Part shown: positions 16,066 to 27,221 of the stretch, piece by piece
How positions within the stretch are numbered: the first letter of the stretch is position 1
Layout: the number at the start of each line of letters is the position of its first letter
From: Pratylenchus scribneri
Lineage: Eukaryota; Nematoda; Chromadorea; Rhabditida; Pratylenchidae
Assembly (NCBI GenBank): GCA_030063045.1
Contig: JAQSEB010000045.1
Span: 1,426,001 to 1,490,000, forward strand
DNA: 64,000 nucleotides
Direction of reading: 5' to 3'
Program-made: the position numbers and the translations under genes
Notes under the pieces: model-generated
Seen by the model: the letters and a program-made list of their open reading frames with translations, nothing else
The model's database searches: none
What the model was told of the DNA's origin: nothing

Positions 16066-19000
16066 TCATTCATATCCAAAGGGTAGAATAGTCAACTCTT
16101 CATTGATTAATCCTTTGTGCAATACGGGTAAATATCGTTTGGTCATTCGGCGAGTGACAATTCGGGAATTGGCTTTTGGCTGGATTCGATCATAATAAAA
16201 ATTGGCGGGTTCATTTCCTCCTTCTTTGCCAAAATTAAGAACCATGTCACGAAAATGGTCATATTGGAATTGTTGGCAATTATTTTTGTCCAAAGTAATG
16301 CCCTTAAACATTATTATAATACGAATTCAAATAAATAAAAACTCACCCGAATACGGAGAATGAATTTCTCCTCGCCATTCTTTCGGCTTTTCAATTTGAG
16401 GCCATATTGTTTGGCACCACCGCATGCATATTCCATGATATGCCAATCTTCATATTCCCTTTGCATTTCTCCCAACATTTGCCCACTTTTGATTGGTTCA
16501 CTACCTTTGGCATGCTGGACGATGATTGAATCGGTATCGGAAAATGCACAAGAAATATTGTTATTCTTAAAAATTTACCAGTATAGAGTAATTTCGCTCC
16601 TGGCATTTGCAATACTTGCTGCATGTATTTGAGGAGGACCAATCTTGCAGCACTTGTTGTCCATAAACTATATTTTTATTATTCATTTTATTGAGTTTTT
16701 AATAATTTTCTTGCAATAAAATTGTTAATAAAGGTTTATTTTATGGAAAGGATATATCAATATTAAAATGACAATAAAAAATACCTGATCACAATGTTGC
16801 TGGCCGGATTTTCAGTGATGAATTCCTTTTTCGTGGTCGATTGGACCCGAATGGCTTCCGATGAAACGCGCATTATTCGATTGATTTGCCGACGATGGTC
16901 ATAATAGAGAGTGAAAAATTCGCCGGGATCACGGATCACCTCACTTTTTCCAAGATTGTTGCGTTGCCCAAATTTGCCCTAAAGTTTAACTCCTTTTGTG
17001 GAAGACCCGATTTTTCACTTACCCATAATGAGTTGAGGCATATTTTACTTAAAAAATAATTGTCAAAAAATATTATTTTTTAGCTTACGCAATATAGCGG
17101 AGGCCGGGATTTTTTTTCACTTTTGATGGATCAATTTTGACACCAATCGCTGCATACATTGCCAAAAATTGAGCCTTTTGTTCTTCCGTTTTGCATTCAG
17201 GTGGCCATCCACTGGCCTGCACTTTGAGGGCCAAGAAATGCCGAACATAACCAGTGAACAACTCTTTTGACCATTTCTTATAATGCCTAAGTAAATTGTT
17301 GGAACTTTCATGACTGAAAATTTCACCAATCCACTTACCAAGCCCTTATGAATCGATCCACTCGATAGCCATTGGACAGTGCTTCCTCCAATTCAATATG
17401 GGTGACGGTTGGGACAAATGCGCGTTCCCGATCCGAATGGGGGCAATTGTGTGACTTTCGGGTATTGATCTTTTGAAATTGACGGGCGCATTTGTAGCAA
17501 CAACCAAAAATGAGTTGCTCATCAATTTTCATTGGCAAAACAGGCAGCTGCAATCCCCTAGGCGGAATGATCCTCACTTTGAGTAGCCCTTTGTAGGGAA
17601 TATGTTCAGGGCGTGTCCATTCCACGTGAGTTTCTGAAGGCACAACAATATCGGGCAATCCAATGGGATATTCGGTAGAGAAGTTGATATATGGATATAA
17701 GCTATAAAATTATAATGTATTTTTCCAAAAAATTCCATTTTTCTATAGTCATATCCGCTTAGTAAGAGGGAAAGTTTAGAAGGGAGAATGGCGAGGCAAG
17801 GAAGATGGGCAGCTAGTGGCTAGCCCTAAAGGAATAAGGGAATAGGGAGTGAATAGGGAGTAAGAGAAATCAGCAACTATGAGCATTGCAAACTGGAAGG
17901 AGAGAGAGTTTCACTAATTGGTATCCGTCCAATAGGATAGTGGGACGGACAAAAAGTAGAGATGGATTGGGGGAGATAGAGCGCAGGATAGGGGAAGCAA
18001 CAGGATAGGGGGAAGCAGCAGCAGGATAGGGGGAAACAACAGCAGGATAGGGGGAAGTAGCAGCAGGATAGTTGTAAGCAGTAGCAGGACTCTTAGCCAT
18101 GTCCGTTTGAATGGACAAATTTTTTACATAAATTGCACTCCCTTTTTACTTGTTTGTCATATCCGTTTAACCAACCTGATTATATCATAAACGGAAATTT
18201 CTGTAGCCTCATCTGCCTTGGCGAACAAAGCAAGAGGGCCAGTGCGGCCACCATGGAATGCATCTCTCTAAATAAATATAAGCATTTTTTTTCAATTTGA
18301 TTTGAAATTCCTACTGGATCAATTGGGCCCTTTTCACGGCCCAAATCGCTGAAAAAATCATGCATTCTTTTGGCCTCTTCAAATTCAGCTTGTGCATCTC
18401 CATCGGGATCAGTCACCGCCGCCACCGTCGATTGCATGGCATTTTTTTCGGCCTTTTTAAGCTCGGCCATTATTTGACATTCCCTATGCGCATTTTTAAC
18501 AAATGAAAAATTTTTTTTAAAAATTTGCTCACCAAATCTCCTCCACTTCAATTGTGCTGCCGTCCACATCTGGGCGTCTCAGAATGGCAAGCCTATTCAG
18601 GGTTTGTGCATTCAAATCCATTGCCCTCTTTTTGTCAACCAATTCATCAGTTGCAGCAAAACATTTTAGGCATCTTAAAAAACAAATATTCAAAAAAAAA
18701 AACAATTTGTAATTTACCCATGAAAATAACAGCCCAATACTTCCAAACATTTTTGCTGTTCCGGTATCCATCCATCCAACTTGAAGCCTTTGTAGCGCTT
18801 TTCCAATCCATTGCCCGCATGTTGAATATACACTCCATCTCGATGGGCGCGATATTCCAAATATTTGATTGCCAACACACTGGCTCGTTCATTCCTCTCA
18901 TAGCCACGCTCGGGGCAAATGGCAATTTGCTCCTTGCCCATGAACATTGAAGTGTAGATATTCATGCATAACTTGGCCAGAGTTGGGGAAAGAGGTAAAG

Positions 19001-21622
19001 GATCAGCTCCCTGCGTGACATTGGCAATGAAAATTTTTCGAAATGCCAAAATAGCCTTGAGCAAAATTTCCGTGTCATTGCGGGCATATTCTCGCAATTG
19101 ATCGGGCAAATAGAATGGCATGCTTTCGGCATTTGCATCGTACCAACGTTTGAATTCCCGGTATTTTTGCTCGCTCATTGAACCTATCAACATCATCAAA
19201 TTAATGAAATCATAAAATTTACCTGGGCAGTAGTCTTCCTCGGGAGGTAAATGAGTCAATTTTTTGGTATAATTCTCCGGACGATTGAACAAATGGGGAA
19301 AATGGTGTTTCGGTTGGACATCCAAAGCAAAAGTGGCTGGCAAATCGGCCAATGGCACGGACATTAGCAAATAACTGTCGCGAAATATCAATTTGCTGTG
19401 TTTCCGGCTCAATTTCATTGTGAATTCATAGATTTTGAGGCCAATCATGCTGGGCTCGGGTTTTCGCCCAGATGCTGCCAAATAATTGAACACAAAATGT
19501 GAGTCATAACGGGCGGCATTGTGTGCAAATATGATTGTATCAAATTTTTTGTCAAATGCCCGTAAAAGCCATTCGCTGAAATCTCTGATGCAGTCGGCGC
19601 CTTCTGCCTCACTCCAATCAAACATTTTTTGCGGGCCACATATGGGGCAATTGCCATCCGCTTCATTTTGTTGACCATCCTCGCAACGGGTACATGTTAT
19701 CCGAACACTGACATAGTTGACCACATGCAACCGAGTTCGTTTGTCCAATTGTTCATTCTGGCGGCACTCAAAGTCATAAACCTATACATGGGAATTTTAT
19801 TTGTCATACAAATCAATTTATAAAAATTACCAAAATTCGATAATCCCTCTTTTTTATTTTCAATTTTTGCACAAAACAACCCCGCTTGTCATGGTGAATT
19901 CGGCACCGGTGGCAATATTTGGTCCCGCATTCGTGGGGCTCACGCCAATCGAACAGGTAGACTCGGTGGCATTCCCCACATCTTCGCCATTTTTTGCAAA
20001 CATCTGCCTTATGGGCTTCATAGCATCTATTTTATCAAAAAAAAATCAATCCAAAAATTCCCCAAAAAACCTCTACTCACTCTTCATTGAAAAATTCACG
20101 ATGGCATTGGGGGCATTCAACGAAAAAGTCGCCTTGATCAGGGCAGGGATGCCCATAGCCCACACGGCAACAAAAATAGCATCTTGCCTTGCAATCCACC
20201 TTGTGATAAACGTCATGACTGTATGAGCTCTCGCATTCTGTGCACCATTGCCTTCCCATGCAAGGGAAGAAGCGGTTCACTTTTTTTATTGCCTCCCAAT
20301 GGTTGTCTTTCAAAAATATGTAAATGTTGTAAGGTCTAATGCGTCCATCACTCCAAATTGGGCGAACATTTATTTCGGGAGCATGCTCAAAGGCAAAAAT
20401 ACGGAATTTGTTGTCAAATTTCTCGTCCCAGTATTTTTGCACAGCTTCCAAATGATCAATTCCGTATGCTTTTTGATCTTTTGGGATGTTTGCCTCCTTC
20501 ATCATCACAAGAACTTCATTCAACACTCGTTGTTTGTTGTCCTTGAAACGTTCGAATTGGTTACTATTCATTAAATTGGCCGATTTCGATTGTCCCTTGT
20601 TTGCCAAATCTTTAAGTACTGCATCTTCACGATGACGTCTTGCCAAAATGAGGGCGTAGAAGAGACAAAATGAATCATTGTTGGACCATTTCACATGAAT
20701 TCTTTGTCCATCATTGTAGCCAAAATGCTCATTTGCATCGAATTTGGTGGCAGAGAATGCAATCTGTTCTCCCGTTTTGCCAGCACCCGTTGGAGGCGTG
20801 ACGCATGTGATGATCAGCTCTATTGGATAGGAGATTAGCAGTGACCGTTTATCCATGCCCTCCTCCCCATCACTTTGACCAAGCCGCTCTAATTCATTGA
20901 TCAAAACTTCGGCAGTATTTTGCTCAATTGGTCGAACTGGAAGAGTGATTGGCTGGTCCAAACCACGGCCAAATAGTAAAAGACTAAACTTTGTAACCTA
21001 AAATTTATAAAAATATTATAAAAAAGCGAATTAAAGAAAATACAAGATCTTCCTATGCACACCTACGTCTCACCCTTTATATTTTTGCATCCAATTTTTG
21101 CCCCTACGTCCTTCCTACGTCCCGTGAGTAAATATTCCACCCACCTTTCTTCCATTTAGCTTTTCCGTCTCACTAATGGCCAATGTGATTTGATCATCGA
21201 TGGCATCCAATAATTCATCCAACGGTTCCTCGATCATCGGGCTCATTGTGAATTTTGAAACAACATCGGTTAGGCCAAACTTTGGCAATCGGCTGGCCCG
21301 GACCGAATGTAGTGTAAAATGTTTGCCCGTGAATAATCTGTTGGAAGCAGTCTTAGAAGCGATAATTTAAATTTTACACTTACTCATTTGATGAATGATC
21401 AATAATTTGGTCATCAATATCACTTTCTTCCGTTTCGGATGGGACAGTCATTCGTCGTTTTTTGGAGGATGGACCTGACCCAAATTGTTGTTCATATTCT
21501 GCTTCATCATTTTGGTCGTCAGAATCGGAATATGGGACAAGAGGTGGATGATCAATTTGATTTGAGAAGGATTGATTTTGGGGGGAATTTGATTGGGAAT
21601 CTCCACTTTCGTAATTTTGCAT
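16066..21622 (-). CDS. Protein-primed family B DNA polymerase of the Polinton
   Basis: About 16 exons, leftward: 21622-21384, 21337-21145, 20997-20081, 20026-19831, 19781-19223, 19183-18718, 18673-18533, 18483-18315, 18267-18176, 17701-17339, 17286-17089, 17047-17023, 16978-16785, 16667-16579, 16537-16347, 16302-16066. The exon sum is a multiple of three (about 1422 residues). The order is an acidic disordered start, a CxxC-rich zinc region (about 20300-19870), ExoI (YDFEC, about 19775), ExoII (HNAARYDSHF), ExoIII (YARNDTEIL), motif A (D..SLYP, split by the 474-bp intron), motif B (NSLWGKFG, split), motif C (DTDS, about 16530) and a C-terminal basic block. The ATG at 21622 is chosen because the frame upstream lacks one. 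The acceptor at 16538 is CG, not AG. Confidence 0.92.
16538..16578 (-). other. Polymerase intron with non-canonical CG acceptor
   Basis: A 41-bp segment on the minus strand begins GTAAAT and ends TTTTCCG, where other introns of this gene end in TTTCAG, TTTAG or similar. Removing it keeps the frame into motif C; leaving it in shifts the frame. No AG at a usable position exists inside. It is either a splice-site mutation or a rare non-AG acceptor. Confidence 0.7.
17702..18175 (-). repeat. Long polymerase intron carrying subterminal-type repeats
   Basis: This 474-bp intron is ten times longer than its neighbours and splits motif A. Positions 17985-18080 repeat the AGGATAGGGGGAAGCAGCAGC unit of the left subterminal region in the same orientation. 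Short direct repeats GTCATATCCG lie near both ends (17749 and 18157). It looks like an insertion of element-end-derived sequence, now within an intron. Confidence 0.6.
20998..21144 (-). repeat. Polymerase intron with right-end-type repeat fragment
   Basis: This intron contains TTTTTGCATCCAATTTTTGCCC followed by CTACGTCC copies, the reverse complement of units found at 22790-23130 beside the right end. Confidence 0.55.
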
Positions 21623-21735
21623 TTTTTCTAAAATTTTATTCAACAGTGATTAAAATGTGGGCTACAATTAAATTAACAAATTATGCGCGATCGCAAATTA
21701 AATCAAATTTGAATAATCATTTATTCCTCAATTCC

Positions 21736-22059
21736 TCATTCTTTCATTTCTTCGTCGTTGACCGCTTCAATGTTGCTGCTCACTGATTGGCCAGTAGTCG
21801 ATTCATCCGTTTTGGTGAACGAGGACGATGATTGGCCCAAATAGCGCATTTTATAGCTCATTTCTTTATTGTTGAGACGGCATTTGGGACAGAAATGGAG
21901 CTCGATTTTGCAGCCACCATCCTCCCCCATATCCACAACCTTCGACAGCTTTCGGTCCTCGCGACACAACGCGAATGGTCCAACAAGGAAATGCATTTGG
22001 AGGAGGGTAAAGTCGGTTTTTGGGTTGTTCTTTTTGGGAACGGGAATTAAAGCACTCAT
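21736..22059 (-). CDS. Unknown Polinton protein, 107 aa
   Basis: Starts at MSALIPVPKKNNPK and is the first gene of the leftward set, upstream of the polymerase. It is a small, globular-looking protein with cysteines CREDRK, GGCKIE and HFCPKC, which could bind one zinc. It ends in a Ser/Thr/Glu-rich tail. I do not recognise it. By position it may be an early or regulatory protein, which is a guess. Confidence 0.6.
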   Translation of the reverse strand: MSALIPVPKKNNPKTDFTLLQMHFLVGPFALCREDRKLSKVVDMGEDGGCKIELHFCPKCRLNNKEMSYKMRYLGQSSSSFTKTDESTTGQSVSSNIEAVNDEEMKE

Positions 22060-24576
22060 TTTGTTTTGATATTTAATTTTCTGGAAAGGGAACTTTTTTG
22101 AGGAATTTTTTTCCAAATTTGAAAGAATATATTTGTTTTTTAATTAATTTATTATGAATAAATAATTAAATTAGGATTAATGAAACGTATTTTTAATATA
22201 TGGTTAAGAATAATTAAAATGTATAATGAAAATAATATATGGGTTGAATTTAATTTTTAAATATTTCTATAAAAATAAAAATTTTTTCCGAGAGGCAAAT
22301 ATTTTTAATAAAATGAATAAAAGGGTTTATATTATTATGAAAAAATGAGAAATATTTTTTAATTAATTAAATCGCCAATGCCATAATAGAATCATTCAAT
22401 CGATCAAACAAAATGGGACATCGTGCACCCGACGAAGCAGAGACCATCGAATAGATTGAGTAAATCCAATAATGAATTAAACCTTCCAGTGCCTTCCCTT
22501 CCTACAGTCCTTTGCCTGCCGCTACTCTTCTTTCCCGGCCGCTACTGGCCTACTAGTGCTTTCCCTTCCTTTGCCATTTGCCTGCCGCTACTTTGCCGCT
22601 ACTGGCCTACTAGTGCTTTCCCTTCCTATAGTCATTTGTCTGCCTCTACTCTTCCTTCGCAGCCGCTATTGATCTTCATCCTCTTCTTTCTCTAGCCGCT
22701 ACTCTCTTGTTGCTATTTTTATCTCTTCCTTAAGTCCAAGGCAAATTAGCCTTTTGCTCATTGCCTTATGATCTTAAAATGGGATAGTGGAAGGACGGAG
22801 GGGTAAATTTATGAAAATAAAAAAAATGGTTAGGACGTAGGAGGGACCTAGGAAAAAAAGGCTGGGACGTAGGGGGGACGTAGGGGCAAAAAAGGCTGGG
22901 ACGCAGGAGGGACATAGGAGCAAAAATTGGATGCAAAATTGAAAAGGCATGGATGTAGGGGTAAAATTTTGGATTGATAAATAAAAAGACTTGGACGTAG
23001 GAGGGAAGTAGAAATAAAAATTTGTATGGAAAATGTGAGATGTAAGAGGGACGTAGAAAGGACGCAGGGGCAAAATTATGAAGGGATAAATGCTGGGCGG
23101 AGGAAGGACTGAGGGGTAAAATTGGAGGTAAAAATGTTTGTTTAATTGTGGAATTTTTAGAAAATATGGGCGAATATTCATAAAGAGGAATCCATCTATA
23201 TATGACATTGTAAAATCATTGAAGTGTTATTAATTTTTAAAAACAAATCCGCACCCAATCCTCCATATTCATCTATTTGCGTATTCCCCTCTTACAAAGT
23301 GTTCGCCAATTTATGGCAGAAAGGGAACATTGACGCAATAGACTGTAAATTATTGGCCATAGATTTGGATATTAACGATTTTTTTCTATAAAAGAATAAT
23401 GGTTCCTCTTTGAGTTTGTAAGATTTAAAGATTAAGGAGTATAAAGAAAAAGAAATTCTTGTTATTTTAAAAAGGAAAATGTTAGCGTTGAAAAAGAAAT
23501 GAAAGAGAAATAGGCTAATAGATTAATCGCCATTTTTTATTATAAATTAAGAGTAAGACAATGTTAAAAAATGATATAAAGAAAAAGATTAATTTTGGTC
23601 ATTGTCTTTATTGTCGATGATAGCGAACGGAGAAAACAGGAGAAAACCAAATTCATCTCTCATTCATAAAGGGGTATTGGTTGGGGAAGCAAAAAAGAAG
23701 GAAAGTCCCATTTTCTCCGTTCACCGAACAGAGAAAACAGGAGAAAACCAAATTCATCTCTCATTCATAAAGGGTTATTGGTTAGCTGAAGCAATAATTC
23801 ATAATTTTTCTGGATCAAAAGATGAATTAGCTAAATTATTTTTATTATTTAATTGAAAAGAATATACTCTAATTAAATATAATAATAAATCATTCATCAT
23901 TTATAAATTTTATTAAAAATATGCATAAAATAATTAAAATTGTACCAAATTTTTACATTTTAATAAACATTCATTTTTTAAAAATTTCCATTTTCCATGG
24001 AGACGGTCCACGCTTATTTATACACACTGTAAAAGTCCGTGTGTAGAGTCGAAACTACTGCTGGCTTTTTAAATTTCAAATAAATTTTATACATTTTAGT
24101 AAAGTTTCAAAATTTTTCAAAATTTCCAAATCGAAAAAAGAGACGGCAGGTTTCTAATTCCCATTTTTTATAACAAAAATTTTTCATTTCAATCACTATT
24201 GAATTTAAAATCTAAGAAGAATTGAATCATTGACGATTGATTTTGGTTGGCATTTGATCCCTCTATTTCTGCTTTTCCTTCTTCCTTCATGTTGTTTAGT
24301 CCAAATGATTCATTAAGCTTTTTTTCTTCTATTGTGAAAAATTATCCTTCCTTCATTTTGGTTCGTCCATAGCAGGTGAATTTCCCTTCTCACTACACTC
24401 CTATCTGTGCCCACTACAGTCCTTCCCTTCCCTTATGGTTCGTCCATAACAGGTGAATTTCCCTTCCCACTACAATCCTATGTGTGCCCACTACAGTCCT
24501 TCCTTTTTTGGCTCGCTTATAGCAGGTGAATTTCTCTTCCCACTACACTCCTATGTTTGCCCACTACTGTCCTTCC
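22060..24576. repeat. Right subterminal non-coding region with several tandem repeat families
   Basis: No credible gene. 22490-22700 has repeats containing TGCCGCTACT and GGCCTACTAGTGCTTTCCC. 22785-23130 has many GGACGTAGGAGGGACGTAG-like units. 23610-23790 is a duplicated segment of about 100 bp. 24350-24576 has three copies of an 80-bp unit (GTCCATAGCAGGTGAATTTCCC...CCCACTACAGTCC), whose inverted copy lies at 5955-6020. Positions 23790-24250 are plain AT-rich DNA. Confidence 0.7.
23620..23790. repeat. Tandem duplication (about 100 bp unit)
   Basis: GAGAAAACAGGAGAAAACC...TCATTCATAAAGGG(G/T)TATTGGTT occurs twice, at about 23632 and about 23732. Confidence 0.75.
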
Positions 24577-25044
24577 CTTATGTCAAAAAGCAATGGTCCT
24601 CCTTTTCACTCATGAGGGAAAAAGGGGAATTGGTTGGAGGTAGTGGATGGTATATGAGCAAAATTGAATGTTCCCTCATCCAACGGCCGAATAGCCGAAA
24701 GGTGAAGGCTATGGATTTATTTTGGTCGGCTCGGCTCGGGTTCAATTCCCGGTCGGGTCGAGTAATTTTTGAATTGCCAATGGTAACTCAAAATTGTCTA
24801 AAGATAATTAGTAATTAATTTAAAATTAATTAATTTCTTAAAAAATTAAAGATTAAAAAGTTAATTATGTCTCTTCAATGAATAGACACAATGTGTCAAT
24901 TAATTAATTGACGTAATTAAGAGATCAATCTTCTAAAGTAGCTCGGTAGGATTTGGCTAAGTGATCAATGATCAATCTTAGCTCGATAGGATCGAGCTAA
25001 GGGATCAAAGATCAAACTGTGGAAAAATTGTACTATATACTACT
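24577..25044 (-). repeat. Right terminal inverted repeat (468 bp)
   Basis: Gap-free inverted copy of 5281-5748, ending GTACTATATACTACT. It is directly followed by the TATATA duplication. Confidence 0.95.
24680..24760 (+). other. tRNA-derived segment inside right TIR
   Basis: A box-like GGCCGAATAG at about 24685 and B box-like GGTTCAATTCC at 24739-24749 are spaced as in tRNA genes. The T-arm can fold (TCGGG/CCCGG). The 5' acceptor strand is absent. Confidence 0.55.
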
Positions 25045-25050
25045 TATATA
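25045..25050. repeat. Target-site duplication TATATA, right copy
   Basis: Immediately follows the last base of the right TIR and equals 5275-5280. Confidence 0.85.
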
Positions 25051-25370
25051 TATAAGGTATTGAAATTAAATTTTTAAATAAATATACATTTTTCGTTATG
25101 ATTCTGATAACTCTTGGTATAATTTAAGCATTATTTATTTTTAAATATTATTAGCCATTTCAATTTTTTTAAGTTTAAAATTTCAATTTTATTGTAAAAT
25201 TTCTATTTCAGCGCAAATTAATTATCTAAACCATTAAAAAATGACTTTATTGTTTTTATTATCGATCAAAATAATTGAATGATATAATAATATGCATAAT
25301 TTCTTTTTTATAAATGATCTAATATTTTATAATACTTATCGGCAAATAGAATTAAAAAATGATGAAATTC
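25051..25370. other. AT-rich host DNA right of the Polinton
   Basis: Nothing recognisable. If the host gene spans the insertion, this is intron. Confidence 0.4.
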
Positions 25371-25374
25371 TCAC

Positions 25375-25920
25375 ATAAAATTGCGGCTTTACCATCCCTG
25401 TCTGAAATCGGCTTTCCCAACAAATAAAAAGCATTACAGTATTGTTACTAAAAATTGAAAAAAAAAGATTAAGCTTTAAATTTTTTGAAATAAATATTTA
25501 AAAAAAAATATTCATTTTAACTTTGAAAGCATTTAATTTTAAGCTTCTTCAAATTTGAATAATTGCATTAAAATATATAATTGCATATTGCAACCTTGTG
25601 CAAACATTCTCAGGACCACTCCATTTGTCTGGTTGCATGCAATATTTTTGGCGTGCTTCTTGCAACATTTTTGATAAAATTCTTGTTGTACAAGGTGAAT
25701 TCTGTTTATTGCATTCCTCAGCGATCGATTTAAACAATTTTGAATTGCAAGCAATATTGCTCGCTTCGATTGGACCAAAATCCAAAAAGAACAATGGAAG
25801 ATCAGCACCGGCACTATTGACAAAAAGGGATGCAGCCACATCTTCATCAGCTTCATCGGCTTCGCTACTGAATAGCTCAACGATTGTTTTTTTATTCATT
25901 TCCAATTTCATAAAGTCCAT
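25375..25920 (-). CDS. Leftward exons of an unidentified Cys-containing protein
   Basis: One exon at about 25920-25549 starts at MDFMKLEMNKK and has an acidic stretch (SSEADEADEDV). A Cys-spaced part follows: ACNSKLFKSIAEECNK, QKYCMQPDKW and ENVCTRLQYAI. A possible next exon near 25440-25385 reads NAFYLLGKPISDRDGK after a TTTTTAG acceptor. The same strand as the exons at 5268-4205 on the other side of the Polinton makes one interrupted gene possible, but the splice phase across the insertion could not be matched. Family unknown. Confidence 0.35.
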
Positions 25921-27221
25921 TCGATTAAACCTGTTAAATTTTACAGAGTGAAAATTATTTCAAAATTAATATTTTAAAATTTAATGTATGTATTGTATAA
26001 AATCTGTTTTATAAAAAGCTGGTAATTATTTTAATAAAATGTTGTAAATCCTATGCATATATATAATTTTAGTAAACGGCTTACTACAGCATAGCGGAAG
26101 TACAATTCATGGGTCATACTATATACTATTCGACTCCTCTCGAAGAGCTGAGTTCAATGCTAGCAAAATAATATCCCGATCTTTACTGGTTGAAAAGTTA
26201 TGACTTTATGAAAATTGTAAAAGTGAAGGGTCTCCCCTATGGGACAAAACTTGAAAATTTTTTTGGCATTTTTGGCCAGATTATAGCTCAATCGACGCGG
26301 CTCGATGAGCAGAGTCCGAATCTCTCATGGTTTCGTGTAAAACCCAAAACTAAAAAAGCCATAGCCATTTTTGTCTCGCTGGAATGTGATTTTTTATCAC
26401 AAAATAATCTAAATATCAACCATTTTACTGCTTTTTATCTTATTAATAAATGATAATCTGTGAATTTTTATTGTAAATTTATTAAAATTACCAATTTGGA
26501 GATGGTGCCAATGCTGAAGAATACTGCACCACCCGAAAAGGTGAATGAAATTGGTAAAACAACGAAACGAAGAAAATTAGCAAAATTTGATGGAAACTGC
26601 GGCACATTTTATTTACTGTATTTGGGCTTGTGGAAAAAAATATAAATTGAATAAATAATTTTTACATTACTTTTTCAACGAATTAATGGAAAATTTAATG
26701 GGAATGGTTTTTTCGGGAAAAGCAAATACTTCTTTTTTTGGTTGGGTGATTCATTAAAAATAGTTTTATGTTTATGGGCACGTAATCCATAATCATATTT
26801 TTTACTTGAAAAAAAATATAAATTATTAAATTAATTGTATAAATTTCACAATTTTAATTAAATCAATGGATTTTTAAATTGTGACTAATGTGAAGAAGTT
26901 GGAATCAAATATATTTTAATTCAATTTGAATACTATATTTTATTTCATTTTCAAACATTAAAATTCGATTTATAAAATAAATAAATGAATAAATTAAATG
27001 CAAAACATATTTCTGTCGAAGAGCATTCCCTACCTTCATCAATTTGTCGCTTTTGGCAGCCCACATCTTTTACTTTGTATTTGTATGAAGAGATAAAAGT
27101 TTAAATGTTGAATATTAAATTAATAAATAATTCAAAAAAGAGAAGCAATAAAATCGTTCTCACTTTTCTTTATTCATTTCATTTTTATTCCATTTATCAA
27201 TCTAAAATTTTAAAAAGATCA
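25921..27221. other. Intergenic, with a fragment of a foldback element
   Basis: Around 26095-26165, ATTCGACTCCTCTCGAAGAGCTGAG resembles an end of the foldback element at 43062-43935. The rest, including short open frames at 26190-26640, shows no convincing coding signal. Confidence 0.5.

Larger units (their letters stand above)
5281..25044. mobile_element. Complete Maverick/Polinton DNA transposon (polintovirus-like), 19.8 kb
   Basis: This is a self-synthesising transposon with virus-like gene content. It has 468-bp inverted ends, a 6-bp target duplication, and the full core set: packaging ATPase, RVE integrase, adenain-like protease, major and minor capsid proteins and protein-primed DNA polymerase B. 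Capsid and integrase genes run rightward (6297-15877) and the polymerase runs leftward (22059-16066), so the two gene sets converge near 15.9-16.1 kb. Coding G+C is clearly higher than in the host flanks. All intronless genes have intact reading frames. Defects seen are a changed catalytic acid in the protease and a non-AG acceptor in one polymerase intron. The near-identical TIRs argue for a recent insertion. Confidence 0.97.

Noticed and set aside
22774..23208. 144-residue minus-strand frame rich in Pro/Phe/Ser
   Set aside because: Produced by the GGACGTAGG repeat; composition follows the repeat unit.
23602..23856. 84-residue frame near the right end
   Set aside because: Made of the duplicated 100-bp segment; no start context, no similarity.
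24680..24760. Functional tRNA gene
   Set aside because: Only the D-arm-like A box and T-arm are present. No 5' acceptor strand pairs with the 3' part and the anticodon stem is poor.
24453..24818. 121-residue plus-strand frame in the right end
   Set aside because: Mirror of the frame above. The RPNSRKVKAMDLFW...GFNSRSG part is simply the tRNA-like segment read as protein.
26190..26645. Two short plus-strand frames right of the Polinton
   Set aside because: No signal peptide, domain or splice support; the first overlaps a foldback fragment.
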